The notes under the pieces: generated by a model
What the model was told of the DNA's origin: nothing
The model's input: only the letters and a program-made list of their open reading frames with translations
Database searches by the model: none
NCBI GenBank assembly: GCA_001599935.1
Contig: BCIJ01000027.1
Span: forward strand, 1-64,000
Length of the DNA stretch: 64,000 nt
Direction of reading: 5' to 3'
Source of the DNA: Holtermannia corniformis
Lineage: Eukaryota; Basidiomycota; Tremellomycetes; Holtermanniales
Made by a program: the position numbers and the translations under genes
Shown here: positions 22,331-33,508 of the stretch, one piece after another
Numbering within the stretch: the first letter of the stretch is position 1
How the letters are laid out: each line of letters begins with the position of its first letter

Positions 22331-22564
22331 TCACTCTTCCGTCTGCCAATCTCCTGCTGGCGCGTTCTGAGAAAGTAAGTCCTGAGTCTTACTGATAAAC
22401 GCGGAGTTTGAGTCAACTTGCTGTTTAGACGCGTGCAAAACGGCTTCGATTGACTCATCTGGAGAGGCATGCTCATCATCTGCCGTTCCACGAGCGCACG
22501 AGGCACTTGGATCCGACATAGCACCTTTCTGCGAAGGTTGGTCTTGTGGTGTTGATGAGGACAT
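22331..22564 (-). CDS. Small Ser/Gln/Asp-rich protein of unknown function (77 aa)
   Basis: Single-exon ORF with ATG at 22564, rich in Ser, Gln, Asp and Ala. A C-terminal segment, ISKTQDLLSQNAPAGDW, is the only part with helical character. No domain is recognised. It could be a short cytosolic stress-type protein or a chance ORF. Confidence 0.3.
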   Translation of the reverse strand: MSSSTPQDQPSQKGAMSDPSASCARGTADDEHASPDESIEAVLHASKQQVDSNSAFISKTQDLLSQNAPAGDWQTEE

Positions 22565-22971
22565 AATGTAAGGCTGTGGTGGGTCGAGGTGTGAAGCTGC
22601 TCGGGATCAAGTAGAAGTTCACCCTGTGAGTCGGTTGAGATTCTCGCCACCGAAGGCCGCCTCCTTTGGAGACATCAACCACTTTGCGATGGACTGGATG
22701 GCAGAACGGAGGTAGCCAGTCGCCATTGACATGCGCTGACGCGTACATTCGGCTAGCGGAACTGTTACACCCACTCTCCATGGATCAGGGTTACCCACCT
22801 CACTATCTGCAACCAGACGGCATCAACTCTGTTCATTGTTCATTTAATTGAGTACAGAGCACTAGTACTCGTCCCGCGCCCGCCTCAACGGGATGTCGAG
22901 ATTGGCCCATATTCGCATAGAGCGATCTCAGTACCCAGTAGTGCGCCGTGATGGCTTCACCTAAGCAGAAT

Positions 22972-23250
22972 TCAGTATACCTTGAGACGAGCAATGTTTT
23001 GGTACCAACAAGAGTGTCCCGAATTCCCCGCGAGAACGGAGTTCAACCCTCCTAGCGTACGCGCATCGACATCTGCCACACTTTCGTCTAGGTCTGGTGC
23101 CCAGTTGCTTTTGCCCACTCTGGAATAGTCGAACGACGGAAACCTCTCCTGCAACGTACTCGTCTTTCTCCGTTTCTCGGGGAGTCTGCTTGAGGTTCCA
23201 CGAAACACTCGTTCACTCAGCTCCTGTGATCCCTCACGGTCAGCTACGTG
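22972..23250 (-). pseudogene. Relic of the histidine-phosphatase (phosphoglycerate-mutase-like) family
   Basis: The minus strand reads ELSERVFRG, then ERFPSFDYSRV, a Trp, then DLDESVADVDARTLG. The gene at 33509-34377 has ELRERIWGLG, ARFPNLDYSKW and ESPSSVDKRVEVGF in the same order, and the other array members have FPTFDYNQL or FPKWDYTAL. Only the middle segment of the protein is present. The RHG motif and the second histidine region are not seen. It is about 10 kb from the tandem array and points the same way, so it is a stranded duplicate. Confidence 0.55.
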
Positions 23251-23339
23251 TCATTGGTCACCGCCTAAACAAATCGTTTGCTCACAGACAAAACCGTCGC
23301 CGAAACAGGCGAGCTGTTAAACGCTTTACCCCATGACCG

Positions 23340-23884
23340 GTTATGAAATTCTCCTGCTCGGGTCAAGGGGCTAACCCAGTAATGATCAGGCCTGAGCTCA
23401 GGATGCTCAACAGCGCATCTCAAGACCTTGCCAAGATCGTTCGCCTGCGAAGTTCCTCGGCTATTCAGGCTGGGATCCTGAAAATGCTCATCGGGTGAGA
23501 AGGTATGGGGGATTGTCCTGGTAACCTGGCCGTGACGATCAGTGTAGAGAACTTTAATACTTTGCCCTGCACTGCATCGGCCACGGCAAGCTGGCGCACC
23601 CTCAACTGCTCGTCTTTGAGGTATGGTTCAAGCGACTCACTCGCTACGTAGCTCGCCAGGGTCGCAAAGAACTCCTCAGCCTGTGAGTTGTCAGCCGGTA
23701 GTGTGCGGATGATTCCTCCGGCGCACCTGTTCTAGGTCTGGAAGCGCTGAGTCATATAACACGCAAAGTGGCATGGGATGTGCTGCAACAAGTTTCTTGT
23801 GATTTCGTCCAGAGCGTTTGTCAGACTCACCAGCTTTATGGTGCTGGGGCCATCTCTTCGGCAGCGCAACTCAACTTGTCTTAA
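23340..23884 (+). other. Coding-like fragments of unknown origin
   Basis: The plus strand shows short protein-like pieces separated by intron-like joints: ELRMLNSASQDLAKIVRLRS, then LAHPQLLVFEVWFKRLTRYV, then LEALSHITRKVAWDVLQQ ending before a TAA near 23884. The pieces have codon-like composition, and some joints carry gtgagt and cag or tag. I could not build one continuous frame or name a family. It may be a decayed gene. Confidence 0.25.
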
Positions 23885-24298
23885 ACGGTCCGCTGGAGTT
23901 GTGATATCAGGTTTCCTTGATTATGCCGGTCCATCGCCGATGCGACCTTTATCAACTGACGTTGAACCGTTTGTGACTGCGCCCACGCGCAGTCTCCTTT
24001 GCTGACTTTGACAGGCGCTACACGTCAAAGGTGGACTGCGTGAACCGAGTTTGGCCGCATGATGGCACAAAGGTGAATATCTCGTAGCAGCATGGTCACC
24101 AAACTGCCCACGGCATGACTACATACCGATCGATCAGTTGGCGGGGCCAAAGCATATCCAACCCCGCTTTGGATCAGGCCGTCCGCGTGCCTGGCAGACA
24201 ACACCGATCAAGTAGCCGAGCTGATGCCCGGCGAAACAACTCTACTTAGACGTCGAGCATGAAAGGTGCGTTGCAACCGCGCAACCACCTGCAGCAGC

Positions 24299-25312
24299 AT
24301 GAGCGACGATCATACACGCATTGGCTGGATCGGCTTGGGTAACATGGGCTTGGCCATGTCCGGCCATGTTCAAAGATTCCTCGCCAAGTCTGGCCGGTTC
24401 GGCCTGGTTTACACGAACAGAACACTTGCCAAAGGTGACGGGCTGCTTGATCTCGGGGCGACGGGAGTCCAAACGGTTGAGGAGGTGATTGAACGATCAG
24501 ACATCATCTTTACTTCTGTGAGTCACTTTGCTCGAAAGTCAACGGGCTCCCTAATCGCCCATCAGGTCGCCAACGACGATGTAGTGTCACATATTGTCGA
24601 TACCGCTGTGAAACTGCCAGGTGGCATCCAAGGCAAAATCGTCTGCGACATGTCGACCATCCATCCGGACACGGCTACCCGGCTTGCGAAGGCACTTGAA
24701 GCCGCCGGCGCCTCCCTCGTTGCCGCTCCCGTCTTCGGTTCGACATCCGTCGCAGTTGCAGGAAGCGTGGTAGTGGTCGCCGCCGGCGCACCGCACGCGG
24801 TAGAGCAGGTGCGACCCTTCTTCGATGGCGTGGTGGGACGTGCAACAATCGACCTCGGTCCGGATCCACGTGCAGCCTGCAGTCTCAAAGTGGCCGGCAA
24901 CAGCATCCTCATCTCCCTAGCCGAAATCATCTCGTGCACTCACGTCCTGGCGGAAAAGGCCGAAATCGGGTCAGAACACGTCGAGCGTCTACTCGACCTC
25001 ATGTTCAACGGCGGCCCAATGCTTAATTACTCTCGGCGCGTCACCCAGGGCAACTACGCACCAGGACCCGGTGCTTTGCCCAGCTTCGGTATCGACCTCG
25101 CGATCAAGGACGCAGGGCATGCGTTGGACTTGGCACAGCGGGTTGGAGCACCTTTGCCAGTGGTTGAAATCGCCAAGAGTCACCTCACCAAAGCGCGCAG
25201 CGAACAAGGCCCGAACCTGGACAGCACTGCCATCTATGGCGTGTTGAGGGAGCAAGCAGGGCTGCCTTTCGAGTCGGCCGTTGTTGTGGCGTCAGGCCGG
25301 GTGAAACAGTGA
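24299..25312 (+). CDS. 3-hydroxyisobutyrate dehydrogenase-family NAD(P)-dependent oxidoreductase
   Basis: Beta-hydroxyacid dehydrogenase of the HIBADH/6-phosphogluconate dehydrogenase-like family. ATG 24299 gives an N-terminal Rossmann fold with IGWIGLGNMGLAMSGHV (GxGxxG). A 48-nt intron (24518-24565) splits IIFTS from VANDDVV; its length is a multiple of three, so the frame stays open through it. The substrate-binding segment has DMSTIHPDTATRLAKAL and APVFGSTSVAVAGSVVVVAA, and the conserved catalytic lysine lies in SLKVAGNSILISLAEI. The C-terminal domain has FGIDLAIKDAGHALDLAQ. The family oxidises beta-hydroxy acids to semialdehydes; the exact substrate cannot be told. It sits beside a regulator, a monooxygenase and a permease. 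Confidence 0.85.
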   Translation: MSDDHTRIGWIGLGNMGLAMSGHVQRFLAKSGRFGLVYTNRTLAKGDGLLDLGATGVQTVEEVIERSDIIFTSVSHFARKSTGSLIAHQVANDDVVSHIVDTAVKLPGGIQGKIVCDMSTIHPDTATRLAKALEAAGASLVAAPVFGSTSVAVAGSVVVVAAGAPHAVEQVRPFFDGVVGRATIDLGPDPRAACSLKVAGNSILISLAEIISCTHVLAEKAEIGSEHVERLLDLMFNGGPMLNYSRRVTQGNYAPGPGALPSFGIDLAIKDAGHALDLAQRVGAPLPVVEIAKSHLTKARSEQGPNLDSTAIYGVLREQAGLPFESAVVVASGRVKQ

Positions 25313-25388
25313 TAATGGAAGCTGTACATAATTGTATACGCCATGATATGCCTCCCGTTACAGAGCTAAGCGCGACACGCTGCCGAGG

Positions 25389-28300
25389 TCATTGTCCACC
25401 GAACGGCGCACCTCCTCCAAGCAGACCAGAAAGATCGACATCGAAAGCAAACGCACCCAAAGGATTATCTTGGAGTTGTGAGAAGGGATCGAACACCGGA
25501 GCCTCGACGCCTATTTGAGGTCCGTCGCTGCTGGTATCAGCAGCAAAGTCAAAATCAAAGTCGGCGAACGCCGCTTCGGGGATGGAAGGCAGAGGCGATA
25601 CCTCGGCATTGTTGTTGTTATTCTGCCAAGGGCTAGCGCCAAAGTCGAACGGGTATGGTTGGGGGACATCTTGTGAATTGAATGCTAGCGGCTGCTGCAC
25701 GGCGTTGGCGGCGAAGGTGACTGCTGAAGCTCCTGCGCCGGCCATGTTGGTCAGAGGAAATGTCGCTGTCGATTGGTTCCTGCCGGGCGTAGGCAGAGAT
25801 AGGCCCGCATTGTCAGCTCTCGATGAAACGCTCTGGTCTGATGTCGAATGGTCCGGCTGCGCTCTACGCGCAGCCTCACGATGGGCCGCACGACGTAAGC
25901 CGCGGTGTATCTGGGCAGCAACGCTGGACAGGAAGCGAGCATGCAAGAGCACTGCATCCGTTCGATCCACGATTGCCGAGCGGAACGCTTTGATGACAGC
26001 CGATAGGAGGTTGAGTGAGGATTGAGCGTATTCGGTCGACCCAGATGTGTGGTTTTGCCGCACGTGTGTGAGCTGCAGGGTACGTTCAGCGGAGATCCGG
26101 TAGTATAGATCGAACGTACCTTCCACAAGCAGACTGCTGCTAAGTCTGGCAGGATGCTCATAGTGTCTAGCAATGATCAGCATGCGCACATGGCTGACGC
26201 TGGCCGACGTACCAGGCGCTGAGCGCAAGCGGTCCGGGGCGAAGGTAGCGAATTCCTCCAATATCCCTCTTGCGCCTTCGAGGACGGGCCAAAGCGCGAC
26301 GAGACCAAGCATATGACGGTCCGGGTCCTGCGGCGAATCGCTGCCATGTTCATGCCCCGCCTCGTCCAGACTGTCAGATAGGGCGAACGAGCAGAGGTGC
26401 AGCTGTATGGAGTACTTCCAAACGCGCATGACCTGGGAGGTCCAATCAATCTGCTGTTGCAGAGAGCTACGCTTGCCAGGCGTATCGGCTGCGTCGGCCT
26501 CGAGTGTTCGAGTGATCTCCAGCTCCCATCGAGTATACCAATCGCGCAGTGCACTCTGCAAAGTCGGGATGAGTAGCTGCAACATGAGCCGCCGCGATTT
26601 GGCTTGACTCGAGACGGAGAATGGCTCGTTATTGACGGGGGTGGTGGACGCAATGATGCGCGAAATCTGATCGCGGAAATTGGATTGAATCCGGCGGCAT
26701 TGTACGGACGCGACGAGGACCACATCAGACGGCATTGCGAGCCTGTGCTGATGCCACGTCGAGCTTGATATGGGTGTGAGGAGAATATCGGGGTTTGTAG
26801 TGGTACGCACCAGTGATCAATGAGGGGATCGTTGATTTGCAGCATGAAGCCGTTGAAGAACTGAAAACCTTGGACGCGGTCCTTCGCTGCGTCAGTCTCT
26901 GTTGGGCGAGCTTACCCTCGAGCTCACCTGCACGAACAGCGCCAACCACATGCGTTGCCTCGAGCGCCACCAATGATCGCTCTCGTAGTCGTCGGATCCG
27001 GCAGATGATCCCTTCGCCACTGAAGTAACGGGCTGTCGTCGACTCAGGTCCATGTCCATCGCCAGCTTGACAGCGTATCCGATCCGCAGGTATGAGATCG
27101 AATCATCGCACCCTTTCCAAGTCGACAGCAAGTAAAAGCTCTGTACCACGTCCAGCGCGGACCGGCCATCGATGAAAGCGGCAGTTGCGTGGTTGACGGC
27201 GAGGACAGAGATTTGTTGATGGGCAAAGGTCTGCATGTAGATTCGATCCACGACCGATGTTGATGGCGCGCTGCCGGGGGTTCGAGCGACGGGTAGTTGG
27301 ATGTGGTGCTGATTCTGCAGCGATGCCACGCAGAGGATGGCCGTGTACAAAAATGGCGAGCGCTCCCGGATCACATCTATGCACCGCACCAGCATCAGTA
27401 CCACGCTCATCGGCTTCAACAGCTTAAGCCTACCATGAGTGTCGAAGCGTGGGTCAAGTATACCGCACCAGGTGTTAAGATGCACGTAGAAGCTGCGAGT
27501 GCCAGATTCAGCAAGTGCAGCAAGTGGCAACATGCTGTCAGGCCATGTCAAGAACTCACAATTCGAACAGCAATCCAGCCATTCGTTCGGTAAGGTAGCC
27601 AAGTGTTACTGGGTCATCGTCCGACGTCATGCCCCGACAAGCCTGTCCCGTCGAGTGCTCGGGATCAGGGAGGAAGTCGCGTGCTAGGCTCCGGTAAACG
27701 CGATGGCAATAACCCTTTCAGAGATGCGCACCAATGGGTCCGACGGGTTGCAGCATGTCGCGCATCGAAAAAGTGCCCTCCCGTCGCTTTTGCGCCATGC
27801 CTTTCCGGCGGGCGGGCGCACCTCGACTTGCTGCAGCATGGTGCTGTGTCGAGTGCCCACTGTGAGCTGCGTCGTCTTGATCCTGTCCTGATCCAGGCGA
27901 GACCTTCTCGTGCGCGCTTCTGTTTGGCTGATTTAAGAATGTAAATGTTGGTGCTCGTCGTTGCTGCGCCTCCCCATCGATCTCTGGTGTTGCCGTCCGC
28001 GTGTCATTACCGTCGTCTTGGGTGTCTGACAGCATCAAGTCGGGCAGTTCATAAGCAGCACGGCCATCGTGTATTGACTCGTCCACGTCTTCTAATTGAG
28101 ATTCTCTGCGCATTGAAGCCGGTCGATCCGTCCCCGGGTCGCCTGCGGTCTGCGCGTCCGCCAAGCCGAATGGACGAGCTGCGCTTGTTGGGTTGAGCCT
28201 GCGCAGCGGTAAGTGGATGACACGATCACCGCGGCTAACCATACGCACTTGCTTTGAGCTTTGCGCCCTCGTTTCGTGGGAGTGAATATGCAATCAAATC

Positions 28301-28624
28301 CTGACTTGGCGCAGCGCTGGCAGATACTGGCATCAGCCACACTCGGGACGCAGGCAATCTTGAGCGCTCGGCACTCGAGACAGGCCCTACATTAATCCTC
28401 AGCTTTGATTACACTGTGTGTGGAGACGATCAAGCTGACTTTGGCCGCCGCCGTTTCTTTTCACGCTGCATAGATGCATCATCTTGATCAGGATTGTCAA
28501 CGAGCTGACACTGACAATCTCCACTGTGCGCACCTGGGGCCCCCGCCGCTGATCGTTTTCCGGTGTACTGCCGGGACCCGTCGGACGTCGTGTCGGTAGG
28601 TACAAGAGCGCCTCCGTCATTCAT
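25389..28624 (-). CDS. Zn2Cys6 fungal transcription factor
   Basis: A nuclear regulator with an N-terminal binuclear zinc cluster. ATG 28624 (MNDGGALVP) leads to a basic stretch KKRRRPK, which joins across an intron to ACLECRALKIAC and ICQRCAKSGFDC. That gives the six-cysteine C-x2-C-x6-C...C-x2-C-x6-C pattern. Later exons carry a fungal-specific regulatory region: ILDPRFDTHGRLK, FLYTAILCVASLQ, SYLRIGYAVKLAMDMDL, RMWLALFVQ, then DRVQGFQFFNGFMLQINDP. The last exon has a C-terminal Asp/Phe-rich activation-like tail (FADFDFDFAADTS) and ends at 25389. About seven exons; the intron near 26900 has more than one possible acceptor. It lies between the dehydrogenase and monooxygenase genes, so a local pathway role is plausible. 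Confidence 0.85.
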
Positions 28625-28894
28625 CTCGTGCGTCGAACAGTGTGACTATCCCGGCTGTAGTGTCGGTCTGAAGGTCAAGAGATACAACCGCGGAAGCGCC
28701 TCCAAAGATACAGTCTTGATAGCCGCGCCCATTACCGCGGTTACCCGGTGAATCGAAGATTCCGCGGATCAGAAAGTTCTAACACAGTCATCACGGTAGT
28801 TGCTAGAGATCCAGCCGCACGGTCGTTGCACTGTTCATCCACAAGAGTATATACAATGACAAACACGACAGGACAGCATGCAGGGTGCCCAGCT

Positions 28895-30927
28895 TTAAGC
28901 GACAGGAGGTGTGGTTGGCGGGGCGTGGTCGTGCTCCTTGATTGGAGTGATGAAAAACTCCTTGATCTTCTCGTCATCCGCCTTGAACTGGGAGTCCTTG
29001 CCGCCCTCGAGGAGGCCCAGGTACCACGACAGGTCGCGACCGTCGAATTCGCGTTGAGCGAACCCGTTGGCGAGGTAGGAGAAGCGGTTGCGTGACAACC
29101 CGGTGGTGTTGTAGTCCTCCCAGCGGGGGTGTGCAAGGATTTCGAAAAAGTGCTTGGATAGGTCAGTACTGGTTGAGTTGCAAGCGCAATGTACTCACCA
29201 ATCGGGAACCAGGCCACATCATGACGTCGCCCTCGGGCATGCCCTGCTTGAACCAAGATTGGCACTTTTGCGCCCAAGCCGTCCTGGGGAGGAACGTCCT
29301 TCGGTGCTCGGTGAAGTCGCGAGCGGCTTCAAGCTTGGGCTCCCAAGTGACAATGTGCTCGTACAGCATCTTCTCGACCATTTGCCGAAGGTATCGGGCA
29401 AAGTGCTCTGTGAGCGGCAAGACGGAACCGTGACCGTACGGGGCGAAAGGACCCATGAAGGCTGTACGTTCGTCAGCGATGATCTTCGACTCTGCGGGAA
29501 ACCAACTGAAGTAGTTGGGAAAGTTGGGAACAGTGACCGAAAGGTAGTTCTCAGGACCGTTCTTCCAGTCCTCGGCGAGGTCGTGTCCGTTGCGGCCGAC
29601 AAGAGGGTAACGAGGGCGCCAAGTCACGTCGAATCCGGTGGCGCAGATGATGATGTCGACTTCGTGGTGGTTGCCAGCCTCGTCGACCAACCCAGTCTCG
29701 GTGATCTCGGAAATGCCTCCCTTGCAGACAGTGACCTTGTCTGAGCACAAGGACTCGAGGTAGCCGTTACCGGGTGTGGGGCGACGGCAGCCAACAGCAA
29801 AGTCGGTAGGAACGATAAGGTCGGCAACCCATGGGCGCGCCTCGAGCTTGCGGCGCATTTCTTGATCGGCAAAGACCTTGGCGGTAGCCTGTTCCTCGGA
29901 GCCGTTCAAGATGAACTTGAAGCGCGAGTTGAGTTCACTTTCGATGGTCTTTCGGTAAAGCTGGCAAAGGTTAGTGGCGATCATCATTGAGCCGTCCGGC
30001 TCACCTTATACTTCTCAGGATCATTGCGGAAGATGTCGCGCTGCTGCTCGTCATAATTGAAGTTGGCCCCGTTTTCGCCAGCAAATCTTTGCGCGAATCC
30101 GGCGGTGATCCAGGTCTTGGAGCGCACAAAGGTCACCAGGTGCTCCACCTCTGTGACGTGTAAGTAGTGTTCCTGCATTGCATCACAACGTACCAGGCAA
30201 GATGGTCGGTACAATCTGCAAGCCAGATGATCCCGAGCCGATGACAGCAACCTTCTTCCCCTTCAAGCTGACAGAGTTGTCATAGTTGGCCGAGTGCAAC
30301 ATAGGCCCCTTGAACGTCGCGCGGCCCTTGATGTCGGGCCAGCGCCACTTGTTGAGCACACCCGTGGCGTTGACGAGAATGTCACCAAAGTCCTCGACAA
30401 TGTCTTTGGGATCACCGTTGCGTTGCAACTGAACATGCCACTTGTTGTCCTCGTCGCTCCAGCGCGCGCCAACAAGCTCGTGGTTCAGATGAACGTTGCG
30501 CGCAAGCTTGTGCTCTTCGGCGACTTGGCGAAAGTAGGCAAGAATCTCGGGCGCGGTCGAGTAGTACGAAGTCCACTCGGTGTTGGGAGCCCAAGTGAGT
30601 GCATAGTTCTGTCCGTGTCAGCCGTCGAAAGGATGTGAAGTGCTCTGGACTCACAACCGAGGGGATATCACACGCGCAACCGGGATAACGGTTCTCGTAC
30701 CAGGTCCCACCAATGCTCGGGTTCTTCTCGTAGATGACGTGCTCTACAAGCGCCCCCGGCAGATGCTCGTCAAACTCGTGTTGCAGGTTGAGCCCACTTG
30801 GCCCTGCGCCGATCGTGATGATCTTGAGATTGCGGCCAGCGCCACAGGGCTCATCGACAACAGTGTAAGGGGTTCGCTGAGCAGCGGCACCCTTGATCGC
30901 GTTGATGGTGTCTTGGACAAAGGTCAT
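28895..30927 (-). CDS. Baeyer-Villiger-type FAD-dependent monooxygenase
   Basis: A flavin monooxygenase using NADPH and O2, similar to fungal class B monooxygenases acting on ketones or aromatics. Introns: 30609-30654, 30151-30193, 29961-30004 and 29153-29198. The FAD site is ITIGAGPSGLNLQHEF, followed by NPSIGGTWYENRYPGCACDI. The fingerprint region reads FKGPMLHSANYD, which fits F-x-G-x3-H-x3-(W/Y)-(P/D) with Tyr where Trp is usual. The NADPH site is VAVIGSGSSGLQIVPTI, and IIICATGFDVTWRPRYPL is also typical. Length is about 615 aa. It is divergent from the permease at 31350, sharing a promoter of about 420 bp. Confidence 0.88.
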
Positions 30928-31349
30928 TGCTGCTAAGTAATGGCAATGCGTGATACCACTGCCAGCCGCGTTACCTGTTAAGTATCATCTCAGCGCATCG
31001 GCATCTCGTCCGGTGCAGCACATGGACTCGGCAACGCCCTGAGAGCGATAGGCAAGAGTCGCTGCGACTCTGCAGCCGCGTTGGTGCCCGCACCGCGCGG
31101 CGGCTATGATCAGAGTCGAGATTGTAGACTTGGCACGCTTACAAGACCGGCTATCCAGCTCGGTCCGATGGGTTTACGTAGGATCATGTGGTGCCCCCAC
31201 TCGTGTCTGGATTCAGATCACGGTCGAACATCGATAACGGTCGTCCGCCGAGACGCTGATAGACGTACATATAGACAGCGATCTGGCGCCTTTCATGGTT
31301 CCTCATCGCCACTCGGAGCTCTTCCTCGGTGCAGCAGTCTTCCGACACA
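30928..31349. promoter_or_regulatory. Shared divergent promoter of monooxygenase and permease
   Basis: About 420 bp separate the two divergent start codons. The region contains an inverted CGG triplet pair CGG-N8-CCG at 30999-31012, the kind of half-site arrangement bound by Zn2Cys6 dimers. Several further CGG/CCG triplets lie near 31090-31165. Such triplets are common in GC-rich DNA. The link to the nearby Zn2Cys6 factor is inference. Confidence 0.35.
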
Positions 31350-33300
31350 ATGTCGACCAATATCCTCTCCGAAGAGAAACTCGGGCGCGACTCCAAGACC
31401 GACGGCGATGTGTACGTCGTCGAGGCCGAGGCAGGTAACCTTCGCAACACCGAGCAGAAGCCCGTCGTCGATATCGGCGCCCAAGCTGGCATGGAAGATA
31501 TCGAATACACTGAAGAGGAGTCCAAGAATGTGCTGAGGAAAATTGATTTGCGCCTCGTGCCTATGATCATTTGGCTATGTAAGTCGCTAAGGCACAGTCC
31601 GACTGCATATTAATACTCGAGCAGATGGTCTGCAGTATGCTGACAAGGTCGGCACCGCTCCACTCTGCAGCTTGTAAGCTGACGTGCCGGGCAGCAAACT
31701 CTCAACTTTGCCTCGCTCATGGGTATCCGTGAGGATGCCAAGATCGTCGCAGCAAGCCAGCAGTTTTCTTGGCTCGGGTCCATCTTCTACGCTGGTTTCC
31801 TCGTCGCCGAGTTCCCCATGACCTACCTCCTCAAGCGCCTCCCTATCGGCAAGATCACCTCGGCCAACATCATCATCTGGGGCATCGTTCTCACCATGCA
31901 CTGCGCATGCTCCAACTGGGAGGGCCTCATGGTCGTCCGCTTCCTTCTCGGTTTGTGAGTACTGCCAGTGTAATGTTGTCACAGTACTGACTTCTCCCAA
32001 GCTTCGAAGCAATCATCACGCCGGCGTTCGTCATGCTCATCGCGCAGTGGTACCGCAAGTACGAGCAGGGCCGGCGAATGTCATACTTCCTGTGCGCCAA
32101 CGGCATTGCCACGATCATCATCTCTCCCGTCGCCTACGGTCTTTCGGGCCTCAACTCGCCTAGCTTGGCTGCTTGGCGGATCTTGTACCTCTTGTTCGGA
32201 CTCAGTGAGTGTACACGTCAATCGAGATGAGTCGCAGTTGACATTCAACAGTCACCGTTGTCACGGGCTGCTTCTACATGTGGGCCATGCCCGACACGCA
32301 GCTGAAGGTTGGATGGCTCAGCAAGCGCGAGAAGGCCATCGCCATTGACCGCGTACGTCGCACCAACAACTCTGGCATCGGCAACTACGTCTGGGTGTGG
32401 TCGCAATTCTTCGAGGCTTTGCGTGACATTCGCACCTGGCAGTACGCTGCCTTCTCGCTTTTCATGAACATTCCCAACGGCGGTATCGGCAGTAAGTACA
32501 TACTTGTGCCGGTCCTGTTATTTATTGACACATATGCTAGCCTTCGGATCCCTCGTCATCAAGTCGTTCGGTTTCACCAGCCGCAAGGCGCTCCTGATGA
32601 ACTTGCCGCAAGGTGTCATCGACATTGGTCAGTGCATGTGATCGGGCTCGGATTTGTGGCTGACTAACATACTCCAGCCGCCAAGATCATCCTGATGAAC
32701 ATGTCGGACCGCTTCGGTGACCGCACGCTGTTCGCCATGATCGCCATCTCCTTTCCTTTCATGGGCGGTCTCATCATGCTCTTCGCACCTCAAACAAACT
32801 ACCCCGTCTTGCTCTTCGGCTACTACTGCATTGGCGCTGCTGGTGCTGGTACGTCACGACTGCTCGCGAGTGATCAATGCTGATCCCACTGCCAGGTTGG
32901 GGTCTCGTCATGACTTTGATCTCGAACAACTCCGTGGGCTTTACCAAGAAAGCGACTGTGCAGGGTATCCAGATCATTGCTTACGCGGCCGGAAACTGGA
33001 TTGGTCCGCAAACCTTCCGGTCAACCGATGCACCGCACTACACCAAGTGAGTACAACTCCCCCCCCCCAAAGGACAAACTCGGGTGGCGCTGACGCTGTC
33101 TCAGGGGCAAGACGTACATCACAATCTTCTACGGCGTGGCTCTCGGTATCCTGTTCAGCATGCGCGTGGTCAACATGTGGGAGAACAGGCGCCGCGACAA
33201 GCTGGCCGAATCGGACCCGTCTTCGCAGCAACAGCCAGACAACGCCGAGGATCTCGACCTGACCGACTTCCAACAGCCCAAATTTCGCTACACTCTCTAA
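31350..33300 (+). CDS. MFS transporter, allantoate permease (Dal5) / anion:cation symporter family
   Basis: A twelve-helix plasma-membrane transporter for organic anions. ATG 31350. An acidic N-terminus of about 60 residues precedes LRKIDLRLVPMIIWLYGLQY. Intron 31648-31694 joins ADK to QTLNFASLMGI, restoring the D-K-x-T-L-(N/S)-(Y/F)-A-S motif of the Dal5 family. FLVAEFPMTYLLKRLP and VVRFLLGFFEAIITPAF match the family, with a long loop and a second half containing GFTKKATVQGIQIIAYAAGN and IGPQTFRSTDAPHY. Seven or more short introns. The C-terminus is polar and ends in RYTL. Its substrate may feed or export for the neighbouring oxidative enzymes; that is inference. Confidence 0.88.
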
Positions 33301-33508
33301 GTACGTCGATGATGTCTGCGCTGCAACCGTGTGCTTTGTCCGAGTCAAACATTTGTAGGAGATTTTGTAGAGCTATGCGATGAATGGCTTCAAAGAGGTT
33401 GTGACTGTTCATTACTCGCGTCGATATCTTTCAGTCAGAATCATGCATTGCACCCTTAAGAGCCGTGCAAGCTTTAGACGGAGATGCCAACTCAGTTTCA
33501 CCTGCGGA

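Larger units (their letters stand above)
22565..24298. other. Mostly non-coding stretch with gene relics
   Basis: About 1.7 kb with no intact gene. It holds a minus-strand relic of the histidine-phosphatase family (22972-23250, listed separately) and plus-strand coding-like pieces at about 23340-23884. The last 400 bp before 24299 show only short ORFs and should contain the promoter of the dehydrogenase gene. Confidence 0.4.

Noticed and set aside
31669..31694. A 21-nt intron (gtaagctgacgtgccgggcag) in the permease gene
   Set aside because: It is too short and leaves the frame broken; the 47-nt intron 31648-31694 restores the Dal5-family motif DKQTLNFAS.
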